Shown piece after piece: positions 1 to 5,508 of a DNA stretch of 5,722 nt. This DNA is from Chloroflexota bacterium (GTDB lineage: Bacteria > Chloroflexota > Limnocylindria > Limnocylindrales > CSP1-4). Position 1 is the first letter of the stretch. Each line of letters starts with the position of its first letter. The stretch is taken from assembly GCA_030271555.1 (NCBI GenBank), contig JARXKQ010000089.1, positions 1 through 5,722 of the forward strand, in the 5' to 3' direction. Under the pieces are notes generated by a model, which saw only the letters and a list, made by a program, of their open reading frames with translations, was not told the origin of the DNA and did not search any database. A program made the translations under genes and the position numbers.

Positions 1-108
1 CCGACCGGCCTCCCCGCCGCGATTTCGCCGACCGGCCTCCCCGCCGCGATTTCGCCGACCGGCCTCCCCGCCGCGATTTCGCTGACCGGCCTCCCCACCG
101 CGATTTCG
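1..108 (+). repeat. 27-bp tandem repeat, four copies, coding
   Basis: Four head-to-tail units lie at 1-27, 28-54, 55-81 and 82-108. The first three are identical. The fourth differs at unit position 2 (C to T, silent) and position 16 (G to A, Arg to His). The unit length is nine codons, so the rlmB frame is preserved, and it encodes DRPPRRDFA. The array may extend left of the window. Downstream (109-240) the same Arg/Asp/Pro-rich character continues in degenerate form. Confidence 0.95.
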
Positions 109-1256
109 CGGATCGCTCGCCGCGCGATGACGAGCGTCCGCGCCAGTTCGAGGAGCGTCCGCGGCGCTACCAGGGTCCGGCTGACAAGCCACGGCAAGAG
201 CGGCGCTTCGATCGGCCAGATCGTGGCTTCGGCCGGCCGGTGCACAGCTTCGACACTCGCCGTGCGCGGATTACGCCCGCGTCCGACACCGGCGAGCGGC
301 TCGGGGAGGGCGAGGAGCTTATCGCCGGCAAACGGCCGGTCGAAGAGGCCTTCGCGGCACGTCGCGAAGCGCTGCGGTTGTTGATCGTCCCTGAGCGCCG
401 AGCGGCGCTCGACGCCCTTGCGATACACGCCACAACTTTGCGCATCCCGGTGATCGAGGTCGAGGGCGGCTCGCTCACCGCGCTCGCTGGGTTCGACGGC
501 CACCAGGGCGTCGCACTCGTCGTCAAGCCGCGCGCCCAGGCCGACGTTGACACCATCCTTGCCCGTGCCCACGAACGCAAGACGCCGCCGTTCATCCTGA
601 TCCTCGACTCGCTCGAGGATCCGCAGAACTTCGGCACGCTCTTGCGGTCAGCGGAGGCATGCGGCATCGATGGCGTGATCTATCCCACACGCCGCGCGGC
701 GCCCCTGACTGCGGCGGCCATCAAGGCCTCCGCCGGCGCCACCGAGCACCTATTGCTCGCCCCGGTCGACGACCTAGCCGCCACCCTGGTCGACCTCCAC
801 AACGACGGGCTGCGCATCGTCGGCGCCGACGAGGACGCGTCGCTGAGCTACGCCGAGGCCGACCTGCGCGGGCCAATCGCGCTCGTCATTGGCAGCGAAG
901 GCAAAGGCATGTCCGGCCCGGTCAAGCGTCGCCTTGATCTGGCGGTGCGCATCCCCATGCGCGGCAAGATCGAGTCGCTCAACGCCGCCGTGGCAGGTTC
1001 AATCCTGCTCTTCGCGGCCGCTCAGCAGAGACCCCTCGCGGCGACCACCCAGAAGGTCGATGAGCCACCAGCCACCGACCCGACCGACGCAGCCCAGGCG
1101 GAAGCCAAGCCCAAGCGGAAGGCACCCGTGAAAAAGTCGGAGCCGAAGGCGAAGTCGGAGCCCAAGGCCAAGTCGGCGGCGAAGCCCAAACGCACGACCA
1201 TCGTCCAGGTCGATGCCGCGATGCTGGACGAGGGGCTGCTCCCGGGCGACGAGTAG
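3..1256 (+). CDS. rlmB: RlmB/TrmH-family 23S rRNA 2'-O-ribose methyltransferase, 5'-partial, with long low-complexity extensions
   Basis: This is a SPOUT-class (SpoU/TrmH) methyltransferase. RlmB-type members use S-adenosylmethionine to methylate the 2'-O of a guanosine in the 23S rRNA peptidyl-transferase region. The frame is open from the left edge to TAG at 1254-1256, giving at least 417 residues, numbered here from base 3. Residues 1-103 are Arg/Asp/Pro-rich and start with a 9-residue repeat. The substrate-binding domain begins near residue 104 with EELIAGKRPVEEAF. The SPOUT knot shows all three family motifs: DPQNFGTLLR (N209, R215), GSEGKG (297-302) and ESLNAAVAG (S325, N327). A Lys/Pro/Ala-rich tail of about 75 residues follows. 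A GTG at 240 could serve as an internal start, but the in-frame repeat and coding-like composition upstream favour a start before the window. In Bacillus, rlmB also lies upstream of rpmG-secE-nusG-rplK, so the neighbourhood fits. Assignment to RlmB rather than another TrmH-family member rests on the N-terminal domain and context; the exact target base is inferred. Confidence 0.87.
   Translation, partial: DRPPRRDFADRPPRRDFADRPPRRDFADRPPHRDFADRSPRDDERPRQFEERPRRYQGPADKPRQERRFDRPDRGFGRPVHSFDTRRARITPASDTGERLGEGEELIAGKRPVEEAFAARREALRLLIVPERRAALDALAIHATTLRIPVIEVEGGSLTALAGFDGHQGVALVVKPRAQADVDTILARAHERKTPPFILILDSLEDPQNFGTLLRSAEACGIDGVIYPTRRAAPLTAAAIKASAGATEHLLLAPVDDLAATLVDLHNDGLRIVGADEDASLSYAEADLRGPIALVIGSEGKGMSGPVKRRLDLAVRIPMRGKIESLNAAVAGSILLFAAAQQRPLAATTQKVDEPPATDPTDAAQAEAKPKRKAPVKKSEPKAKSEPKAKSAAKPKRTTIVQVDAAMLDEGLLPGDE
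1134..1187 (+). repeat. 18-bp imperfect tandem repeat in the rlmB tail, three copies
   Basis: Three 18-bp units at 1134-1151, 1152-1169 and 1170-1187 encode KSEPKA, KSEPKA and KSAAKP in the rlmB frame. The first two differ only at third codon positions; the third has diverged. They form the core of a basic Lys/Pro/Ala-rich C-terminal tail that is probably disordered. Confidence 0.85.
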
Positions 1257-1272
1257 TCGCACCGCGGCCCCG

Positions 1273-1302
1273 TTGCCGCCCGAGGGGGATGTCCTGTATC
1301 CT
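1273..1302 (+). promoter_or_regulatory. candidate sigma70-type promoter for the tRNA-tuf unit
   Basis: A TTGCCG at 1273-1278 (four of six matches to TTGACA) and a TATCCT at 1297-1302 (four of six to TATAAT) are separated by 18 bp. Initiation would fall near 1309, just before the mature tRNA-Thr 5' end at 1313. It lies in the only gap between rlmB and the tRNAs. This is a consensus match only. Confidence 0.45.
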
Positions 1303-1312
1303 TCTACGTCGC

Positions 1313-1388
1313 GCCGCCGTAGCTCAATTGGTAGAGCAGCGGTTTTGTAAACCGCCGGTTGCGGGTTCGAGTCCCATCGGCGGCTCCA
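1313..1388 (+). tRNA. tRNA-Thr(TGT)
   Basis: The acceptor stem GCCGCCG/CGGCGGC is perfect. The D-stem is GCTC/GAGC, and the anticodon stem GCGGT/ACCGC encloses loop TTTGTAA with anticodon TGT, which reads ACA (Thr). The T-loop is TTCGAGT, the discriminator is T and CCA is encoded at 1386-1388. The T-stem GCGGG/CCCAT is weaker than usual, with one C-A mismatch and one G-T wobble. It is the first of three tRNAs leading into tuf. Confidence 0.95.
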
Positions 1389-1411
1389 AAGAGGACAAAC
1401 AACTGAATAAG

Positions 1412-1435
1412 GCTGCGCGCGTCACAGCGCGCAGC
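1412..1435 (+). other. 9-bp perfect hairpin between tRNA-Thr and tRNA-Tyr
   Basis: GCTGCGCGC (1412-1420) pairs perfectly with GCGCGCAGC (1427-1435) across a 6-base loop. No T-run follows, so it is not a canonical intrinsic terminator. It lies in the 56-bp spacer of a presumed tRNA precursor transcript and may be a processing or attenuation element. The structure is visible; the role is inferred. Confidence 0.6.
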
Positions 1436-1444
1436 GTCTCCAGT

Positions 1445-1530
1445 GGGTAGGTTGAGCAGGTGGTGAGCTCCGCTGACTGTAGATCAGCCGTCCTTCGACT
1501 GTGGGGGTTCGATTCCCTCCCTGCCCACCA
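1445..1530 (+). tRNA. tRNA-Tyr(GTA), long variable arm
   Basis: The acceptor GGGTAGG pairs with CCTGCCC with one T-G wobble. The D-stem is GAGC/GCTC, and the anticodon stem GCTGA/TCAGC encloses loop CTGTAGA with anticodon GTA (Tyr). A 14-base variable region (1489-1502) makes it class II, as expected for bacterial tRNA-Tyr. The T-stem is GGGGG/CCCTC with loop TTCGATT, A73 is present and CCA is encoded at 1528-1530. Confidence 0.95.
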
Positions 1531-1546
1531 CCACTTCAACTAATCT

Positions 1547-1560
1547 CCGGTAGCTACCGG
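1547..1560 (+). repeat. 14-bp perfect palindrome abutting tRNA-Thr(GGT)
   Basis: CCGGTAGCTACCGG is a perfect inverted repeat whose last base touches the mature 5' end of the next tRNA at 1561. As RNA it could form a 5-bp hairpin with an AGCT loop, directly at the expected RNase P cleavage point. As DNA it could be a dimeric protein site. Neither role is shown by the sequence. Confidence 0.6.
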
Positions 1561-1636
1561 GCCCACATAGCTCAGCTGGCAGAGCACTTCCTTGGTAAGG
1601 AAGAGGTCTTGGGTTCAAGTCCCAATGTGGGCTCCA
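1561..1636 (+). tRNA. tRNA-Thr(GGT)
   Basis: The acceptor GCCCACA/TGTGGGC is perfect, the D-stem is GCTC/GAGC, and the anticodon stem CTTCC/GGAAG encloses loop TTGGTAA with anticodon GGT, which reads ACC (Thr). The T-stem TTGGG/CCCAA is perfect, the discriminator is T and CCA is encoded at 1634-1636. It ends 56 bp before tuf, matching the thrT-tufB arrangement of E. coli. Confidence 0.96.
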
Positions 1637-1692
1637 GTTCCCGGCTCATCGCCCAGTCGCCGTCCCGTTAGAGGTGTAGGAACCAGACTCCC

Positions 1693-2889
1693 ATGGCCAA
1701 GAAGAAGTTCGAGCGCACCAAGCCGCACGTCAACATCGGCACCATCGGTCACATCGACCATGGCAAGACCAGCCTGACCGCGGCCATCACCAAGTACCTG
1801 AGCTTGAAGGGCGGGTCCGAGTACCGCGCCTTCGACACGATCGACAACGCGCCCGAGGAGCGTGAGCGGGGCATCACCATCGCCATCGCCCACGTCGAGT
1901 ACGAGACCGACAAGCGCCACTACGCCCACGTCGACTGCCCCGGCCACGCGGACTACATCAAGAACATGATCACCGGTGCCGCCCAGATGGACGGCGCCAT
2001 CCTGGTGGTCGCCGCGACCGATGGCCCGATGCCCCAGACGCGCGAGCACATCCTGCTCGCCCGCCAGGTCGAAGTGCCCTACATCGTGGTCTTTCTGAAC
2101 AAGGTCGACATGGTCGACGATCCCGAGCTGCTCGAGCTGGTCGAGCTCGAGGTGCGCGAGCTCTTGAGCAAGTACCAGTACCCGGGCGACGAGGTGCCGG
2201 TCATCCGTGGCTCGGCGCTTAAGGCGCTCGAGGCGCCGTCCGACGCCAACGACCCGGCGTATGTGCCCATCCAGGAGCTGATGGACGCGGTCGATTCGTA
2301 TATCCCCACGCCTGAGCGCGCCATCGACAAGCCCTTCCTGATGCCGGTCGAGGACGTCTTTGGCATCAAGGGCCGCGGCACCGTCGCCACCGGACGCGTC
2401 GAGCGCGGCATCGTCAAGGTCGGCGAGGAAGTCGAGATCGTCGGCGTCAAGGCCACGCGCAAGGTCGTGGTGACCGGCGTCGAGATGTTCAAGAAGCTGC
2501 TCGACGAGGGTCGCGCGGGCGACAACATCGGCCTGCTGCTGCGCGGCATCGAGCGCGAGGAGATCGAGCGCGGCCAGGTGCTCGCCAAGGCAGCCTCGGT
2601 CAAGCCGCACACCAAGTTCACCGCCCGGGTGTACGTCCTGACCAAGGAGGAGGGCGGCCGCCATACCCCCTTCTACAACGGCTACCGGCCGCAGTTCTAC
2701 CTGCGCACGACCGACGTCACCGGCGCCATTGCCCTCACCGGTGGGGCGGAGATGGTCATGCCCGGCGACAACGTCGACATGGGCGTCGAGCTGATCACCC
2801 CGATCGCGCTCGAGACCGGCCAGCGCTTCGCCATCCGCGAGGGCGGCCACACCGTCGGCGCTGGCGCGATCATCGAGATCGAGGCTTAA
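1693..2889 (+). CDS. tuf: translation elongation factor EF-Tu
   Basis: EF-Tu is the cytoplasmic GTPase that brings aminoacyl-tRNA to the ribosomal A site and is recycled by EF-Ts. The 398-residue product matches the usual length (E. coli 394). The GTPase domain carries G1 GHIDHGKT (19-26), the G2 threonine in RGITI (T62), G3 DCPGH (81-85, catalytic H85), G4 NKVD (136-139) and G5 GSAL (173-176). The beta-barrel domains follow, including [13 protein letters not shown] in domain 2 and [17 protein letters not shown] in domain 3. The ATG sits about 16 bases after GAGGTG (1671-1676), a long spacing, but the N-terminus [20 protein letters not shown] fits the family exactly. No separate promoter is evident after tRNA-Thr, so cotranscription with the tRNAs is likely. 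A second tuf copy elsewhere cannot be excluded. Confidence 0.99.
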   Translation: MAKKKFERTKPHVNIGTIGHIDHGKTSLTAAITKYLSLKGGSEYRAFDTIDNAPEERERGITIAIAHVEYETDKRHYAHVDCPGHADYIKNMITGAAQMDGAILVVAATDGPMPQTREHILLARQVEVPYIVVFLNKVDMVDDPELLELVELEVRELLSKYQYPGDEVPVIRGSALKALEAPSDANDPAYVPIQELMDAVDSYIPTPERAIDKPFLMPVEDVFGIKGRGTVATGRVERGIVKVGEEVEIVGVKATRKVVVTGVEMFKKLLDEGRAGDNIGLLLRGIEREEIERGQVLAKAASVKPHTKFTARVYVLTKEEGGRHTPFYNGYRPQFYLRTTDVTGAIALTGGAEMVMPGDNVDMGVELITPIALETGQRFAIREGGHTVGAGAIIEIEA

Positions 2890-3057
2890 ATGGCAAAAGC
2901 TGCCGAGAATCGGCCGGTCATCCAGCTCGCCTGCACCGAGTGCAAGGAGCGGACGTACAGCACCACCAAGAACAAGAAGAACGACCCCAGCCGGATCGAG
3001 CTTCGCAAGTACTGCCCGCGGTGCCACAAGCACACGCTGCACCGTGAGGCAAAATAG
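2890..3057 (+). CDS. rpmG: 50S ribosomal protein bL33
   Basis: This short ORF encodes a 55-residue bL33, a small large-subunit protein near the E site. Its ATG directly follows the tuf TAA (TAAATG), with a GAGG at 2881-2884 inside the end of tuf as a possible ribosome site, suggesting translational coupling to EF-Tu. Two Cys pairs, C15-x2-C18 and C42-x2-C45, form the zinc-ribbon type (C+) of L33. The family features [21 protein letters not shown] (23-43) and a C-terminal HTLHREAK are clear. rpmG just upstream of secE is a common bacterial arrangement. The start is fixed by the lack of any better upstream codon and by the normal length. Confidence 0.97.
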   Translation: MAKAAENRPVIQLACTECKERTYSTTKNKKNDPSRIELRKYCPRCHKHTLHREAK

Positions 3058-3083
3058 CGACCTTCCCAGTCACCGCAGCGCGT

Positions 3084-3159
3084 AGAGGCGTAGCTCAATT
3101 GGTAGAGCACCGGTCTCCAAAACCGGCGGTTGCAGGTTCGAGTCCTGTCGCCTCTGCCA
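3084..3159 (+). tRNA. tRNA-Trp(CCA)
   Basis: The acceptor AGAGGCG/CGCCTCT is perfect. The D-stem is GCTC/GAGC, and the anticodon stem CCGGT/ACCGG encloses loop CTCCAAA with anticodon CCA (Trp). The T-stem is GCAGG/CCTGT with loop TTCGAGT. The discriminator is G, the expected identity base for Trp, and CCA is encoded at 3157-3159. It lies 26 bp after rpmG and 40 bp before secE, so its maturation would cut any joint tuf-rpmG-secE transcript. Confidence 0.96.
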
Positions 3160-3199
3160 CATCCTCATCAGTTTCAATCCCCAGAGGTAAGTCGAACTC

Positions 3200-3385
3200 G
3201 TGAACCGAATCCGGCGCTTCATCGAAGAGAGCTGGTCAGAGCTCAAGAAGGTGACCTGGCCGACGCGTGAGCAGGTGCGCAACCTGACCGTCCTGGTGTT
3301 CATCATCAGTGGCGCGGTGGGCGTGTATATCGCCGTGTTCGACATCATCTTCGACCAGGCGCTCGGCTTCGTGGTGAGGTTGTGA
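3200..3385 (+). CDS. secE: preprotein translocase subunit SecE
   Basis: SecE is the essential small membrane subunit that clamps SecY in the SecYEG export channel. The 61-residue product is the short single-span form found in most bacteria, unlike the three-span E. coli protein. The family motif [17 protein letters not shown] (10-26) is an amphipathic cytoplasmic helix, followed by one hydrophobic span at about residues 29-51. The start is GTG, preceded by AGAGGT (3183-3188) with 11 bases of spacing; no ATG fits the family length. The TGA stop (3383-3385) shares its A with the nusG ATG, a TGATG overlap typical of translational coupling. Confidence 0.96.
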   Translation: MNRIRRFIEESWSELKKVTWPTREQVRNLTVLVFIISGAVGVYIAVFDIIFDQALGFVVRL

Positions 3386-3954
3386 TGGAACTAGAAGCCG
3401 CGGTCAAAGCGCCCGATAAGCGCTGGTACGTGATTCACACGTACTCGGGTTACGAGAAGAAGGTCAAGACCAACCTCGAGCACCGCATCGAGTCGATGGG
3501 CATGGAAGACAAGATCTTCCAGGTCCTCGTCCCCGAAGAGGACGAGATCGAGATCCGGTCAGGCCAGCGCGTGACTGTCCAGAAGAAGGTCTATCCGGGT
3601 TACGTCCTGGTCGAGATGATCCTCGATCCCGACTCCTGGTTCGTCGTGCGCAACACGCCTGGCGTGACCAGCTTCGTCGGCGGCGGCAACATTCCAGGCT
3701 CGCGCAACGAGCCGGTGCCACTCGAAGAGCACGAGGTCAAGCAGATCCTGCGCCAGATGGGCGTCGAGACGCCCAAGTACCGCGTGGCCTTCCAGAAGGG
3801 CCAGAGCGTGCGCGTCACTGACGGTCCGTTCGCCGAGTTCATCGGCACGGTCGACGAGGTCAACCCAGAACGTAACAAGCTCAAGGTGCTGGTCAGCATC
3901 TTCGGCCGCGAAACCCCAGTCGAGCTGGACTTCCTCCAGGTCGAAAAGCTCTAG
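3385..3954 (+). CDS. nusG: transcription termination/antitermination factor NusG
   Basis: NusG binds RNA polymerase through its N-terminal domain to modulate pausing, and links to Rho or ribosomal protein S10 through its KOW domain. The 189-residue product has the NGN domain opening [20 protein letters not shown] (13-32) and the [10 protein letters not shown] core. The C-terminal KOW domain covers about 138-189, with [19 protein letters not shown] near its start. The ATG at 3385 is chosen because GGTGAGG (3373-3379) sits 5 bases upstream. An in-frame GTG directly before it (3382) would add one residue and is less likely. It overlaps secE by one base, and rplK follows after 18 bp. No lineage-specific insert is seen between the domains. 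Confidence 0.98.
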   Translation: MELEAAVKAPDKRWYVIHTYSGYEKKVKTNLEHRIESMGMEDKIFQVLVPEEDEIEIRSGQRVTVQKKVYPGYVLVEMILDPDSWFVVRNTPGVTSFVGGGNIPGSRNEPVPLEEHEVKQILRQMGVETPKYRVAFQKGQSVRVTDGPFAEFIGTVDEVNPERNKLKVLVSIFGRETPVELDFLQVEKL

Positions 3955-3972
3955 AAGGAACCGACTAACCCC

Positions 3973-4398
3973 ATGGCAAAGAAGATCCGCATCGTACTGA
4001 CGCTCCAGCTGCCGGCCGGCAAGGCGACGCCTGCGCCGCCTGTCGGTACAGCCCTGGGCCCGCACGGCATCAACATCGTCGAGTTCTGCAAGAGCTACAA
4101 CGAGAAGACGGCGGCCCAGTCGGGCCAGGTCATCCCGGCCCAGATCACGGTCTACGAGGACCGCAGCTTCAGCTTCATCCTCAAGACGCCGCCCGCCGCG
4201 GACTTGCTGCGCAAGGCAGCAGGGGTCGAGAAGGGCGCCGCGACGACCGGCCGCGAGAAGGTCGGCTCCGTGACGAGGAAGCAGGTCCGCGATATCGCCG
4301 AGGTCAAGATGGCCGACCTCAACGCAGTCGACATCGACGGCGCTTCGAAGATCATCGAGGGCACCGCGCGCTCGATGGGCATCGAGGTCGTCGGCTAA
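3973..4398 (+). CDS. rplK: 50S ribosomal protein uL11
   Basis: uL11 binds the GTPase-associated centre of 23S rRNA at the base of the L7/L12 stalk, contacts elongation factors and is part of the thiostrepton site. The 141-residue length equals that of E. coli L11. The N-terminal domain shows the proline-rich segment [18 protein letters not shown] (18-35), including the adjacent P22-P23. The C-terminal rRNA-binding domain includes [17 protein letters not shown] and the family signature near [27 protein letters not shown] (3953-3960), overlapping the nusG stop, is the ribosome site, 12 bases before ATG. The 18-bp gap from nusG leaves no room for the L1 leader that precedes rplK in E. coli. Confidence 0.99.
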   Translation: MAKKIRIVLTLQLPAGKATPAPPVGTALGPHGINIVEFCKSYNEKTAAQSGQVIPAQITVYEDRSFSFILKTPPAADLLRKAAGVEKGAATTGREKVGSVTRKQVRDIAEVKMADLNAVDIDGASKIIEGTARSMGIEVVG

Positions 4399-4553
4399 CT
4401 CGCAAGCCGAAAAGGGCAGCAGCCGCGCTTCGCGGGGGCTGCCTTGAGGCGCGCAGCAGCGGCCGGAGGGCCGTCTGCGGAGATAGAAACGGCACACCCC
4501 GCCGCAGAGAGGGGAGGCTCGAAAAAGCGAGCCGCCAGAAGGAGAACAACGCG
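4399..4553 (+). promoter_or_regulatory. structured rplK-rplA intercistronic leader, candidate regulatory RNA
   Basis: No gene is visible in these 155 bases, but several hairpins can be drawn. Hairpin A: GGCAGC (4415-4420) with GCTGCC (4438-4443), enclosing CCGCG/CGCGG (4423-4427/4431-4435). Hairpin B: CGCAG (4452-4456) with CTGCG (4475-4479), then a 2-base bulge and GCGGCC/GGCCGT closed by GGAG. A competing stem, GCCGT (4470-4474) with ACGGC (4489-4493), would disrupt hairpin B. Hairpin C: CCCC (4497-4500) with GGGG (4511-4514), weak. Hairpin D: GGCTCG (4516-4521) with CGAGCC (4528-4533), just before the AAGGAG (4539-4544) of rplA. No T-run follows any hairpin. By analogy with L1 autoregulation, it could bind L1; this is inference and no known L1 site was recognised. 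Confidence 0.5.
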
Positions 4554-5258
4554 ATGGCTCACGGCAAGAAGTACAACCAGGCAGCGGCGCTGGTCGAAGA
4601 GGGCAAGTCCTACGACCTCGAGACGGCGATGGACCTGCTGACCAAGACTGCTTTCACCAGCTTCGACGCGTCGGCTGAGGCTCACATCCGCCTGGGCATC
4701 GACCCGCGCCACGCCGACCAGATGGTGCGCGGCATCGTCGTCCTGCCGCACGGCACGGGCAAGAAGGTGCGCGTCATCGTTTTTGCCCAGGGCGAGAAGG
4801 CGCAGGAAGCGCTGCGTGCCGGGGCGGACGAGGTGGGTGGCGAAGACCTGGCCAAGAAGATCGAGGCCGGCTTCCTTGATTTCGACATCACCCTCGCGAC
4901 CCCGGACATGATGGGTGTCGTCGGCCGCCTGGGCCGCATCCTGGGTCGGCGTGGTCTGATGCCCAACCCCAAGTCGGGCACGATCACGTTCGACCTCGAG
5001 CGCGCCATCGGCGAGGTCAAGGGTGGCCGAGTCGAGTTCAAGGTCGACAAGGCCGGTATCATCCACACCCCCTTCGGCAAGGCCAGCTTCGCTCCGCAAC
5101 AGCTGGGCGAGAACCTGGCGGCCCTGGTCGACGCGGTCAACCGCGCGCGGCCCAGCTCCACGAAGGGTCACTACTTCAAGAGCTTGACAGTGGCAGCGAC
5201 GATGGGCCCGGGCATCCGGGTCGACGTGCCGGCGGTTCTCGCCAGCGCCACCGCCTAG
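4554..5258 (+). CDS. rplA: 50S ribosomal protein uL1
   Basis: uL1 forms the mobile L1 stalk that guides deacylated tRNA out of the E site. In several bacteria it also represses its own mRNA. The 234-residue length equals that of E. coli L1. The conserved block [25 protein letters not shown] (47-71) and the signature [13 protein letters not shown] (131-143) are both present; the second residue of the signature is Arg where many L1 proteins have Pro. The C-terminal part [12 protein letters not shown] followed by [17 protein letters not shown] returns to domain I, as expected for the discontinuous two-domain fold. AAGGAG (4539-4544) lies 9 bases before ATG. The gene is separated from rplK by a long structured spacer and from rplJ by the L10 leader. 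Confidence 0.99.
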   Translation: MAHGKKYNQAAALVEEGKSYDLETAMDLLTKTAFTSFDASAEAHIRLGIDPRHADQMVRGIVVLPHGTGKKVRVIVFAQGEKAQEALRAGADEVGGEDLAKKIEAGFLDFDITLATPDMMGVVGRLGRILGRRGLMPNPKSGTITFDLERAIGEVKGGRVEFKVDKAGIIHTPFGKASFAPQQLGENLAALVDAVNRARPSSTKGHYFKSLTVAATMGPGIRVDVPAVLASATA

Positions 5259-5268
5259 CAAGCCCGGT

Positions 5269-5285
5269 CCGACCACATTGGTCGG
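5269..5285 (+). other. hairpin just after the rplA stop
   Basis: CCGACCA (5269-5275) pairs perfectly with TGGTCGG (5279-5285) around a 3-base loop, or six pairs around five bases. It begins 10 bases after the rplA stop. No T-tract follows, so complete termination is unlikely; partial attenuation or protection of the upstream mRNA 3' end is possible. Confidence 0.5.
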
Positions 5286-5299
5286 CACAAACGGGATCA

Positions 5300-5430
5300 A
5301 CTTAAGACCGTTCCGCCGCAGACAGCGCAGCGTCCCGCGAGGGACTTAATTCGACGGCCGCAAGGCCAGAGGGCTCGCCGAGGCAGGGAGTAGTCAGGGC
5401 CTGTTGCCCTGGTGACGTTGCAGTCGCAGC
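5300..5430 (+). promoter_or_regulatory. ribosomal protein L10 leader (rplJ autoregulatory RNA)
   Basis: The stretch upstream of rplJ contains CAGACAGCG (5319-5327) and, some 50 bases later, CGCCGAGG (5376-5383). These correspond to the AGACAG...GCCGAGG halves that I recall as conserved in the L10 leader family (Rfam L10_leader), which binds L10 or the L10-L7/L12 complex. Between them are two hairpins with GNRA tetraloops: GTCCC-GCGA-GGGAC (5332-5345) and GGCC-GCAA-GGCC (5356-5367). Downstream, CAGGGC (5395-5400) pairs with GCCCTG (5406-5411). Position, sequence and structure agree with feedback control of rplJ. The boundaries are approximate. Confidence 0.78.
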
Positions 5431-5433
5431 GCC

Positions 5434-5465
5434 ACGACCCTCGCGCGGAACCAAGCGAGGGTCGT
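5434..5465 (+). other. 11-bp perfect hairpin in the rplJ leader
   Basis: ACGACCCTCGC (5434-5444) pairs without mismatch with GCGAGGGTCGT (5455-5465) over a 10-base loop. It sits between the L10-binding part of the leader and the rplJ ribosome site. A terminator is expected at this place in leaders controlled by attenuation, but no T-run follows here. It may be a Rho-assisted or pause hairpin, an RNase site, or part of a translational switch. Confidence 0.6.
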
Positions 5466-5508
5466 CGCGCCGGGCGCAGCCGGACGTCCGACCAGGGAAG
5501 GAGTACCT

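Noticed and set aside
1..108. Possible CRISPR array
   Set aside because: The 27-bp units are directly contiguous with no spacers, are in frame with rlmB and encode a low-complexity peptide.
1637..1692. Separate tuf promoter or terminator after tRNA-Thr
   Set aside because: No convincing -35/-10 pair or stem with T-run is visible in these 56 bases, so cotranscription with the tRNAs is the simpler reading.
1615..3042. 475-residue open frame on the minus strand opposite tuf
   Set aside because: It is a high-GC shadow of tuf and rpmG; it has a repetitive Leu/Asp/Val-rich translation, no recognisable domain and overlaps certain genes.
3559..4497. 312-residue minus-strand open frame opposite nusG-rplK
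   Set aside because: Its translation is the antisense of conserved NusG and L11 codons, with no family motifs and no ribosome site of note.
4444..4641. 65-codon plus-strand frame in the rplK-rplA spacer
   Set aside because: It runs out of frame into rplA, is Arg/Ala-rich in the way random GC-rich frames are, and the region is better explained as structured RNA.
4395..5300. 301-residue minus-strand open frame opposite rplA
   Set aside because: It mirrors rplA codon structure (GC third-position bias) and has no independent support.
5481..5490. 10-bp palindrome CGGACGTCCG before rplJ
   Set aside because: It is too short to stand out in GC-rich DNA and cannot form a useful RNA hairpin because no loop bases remain.
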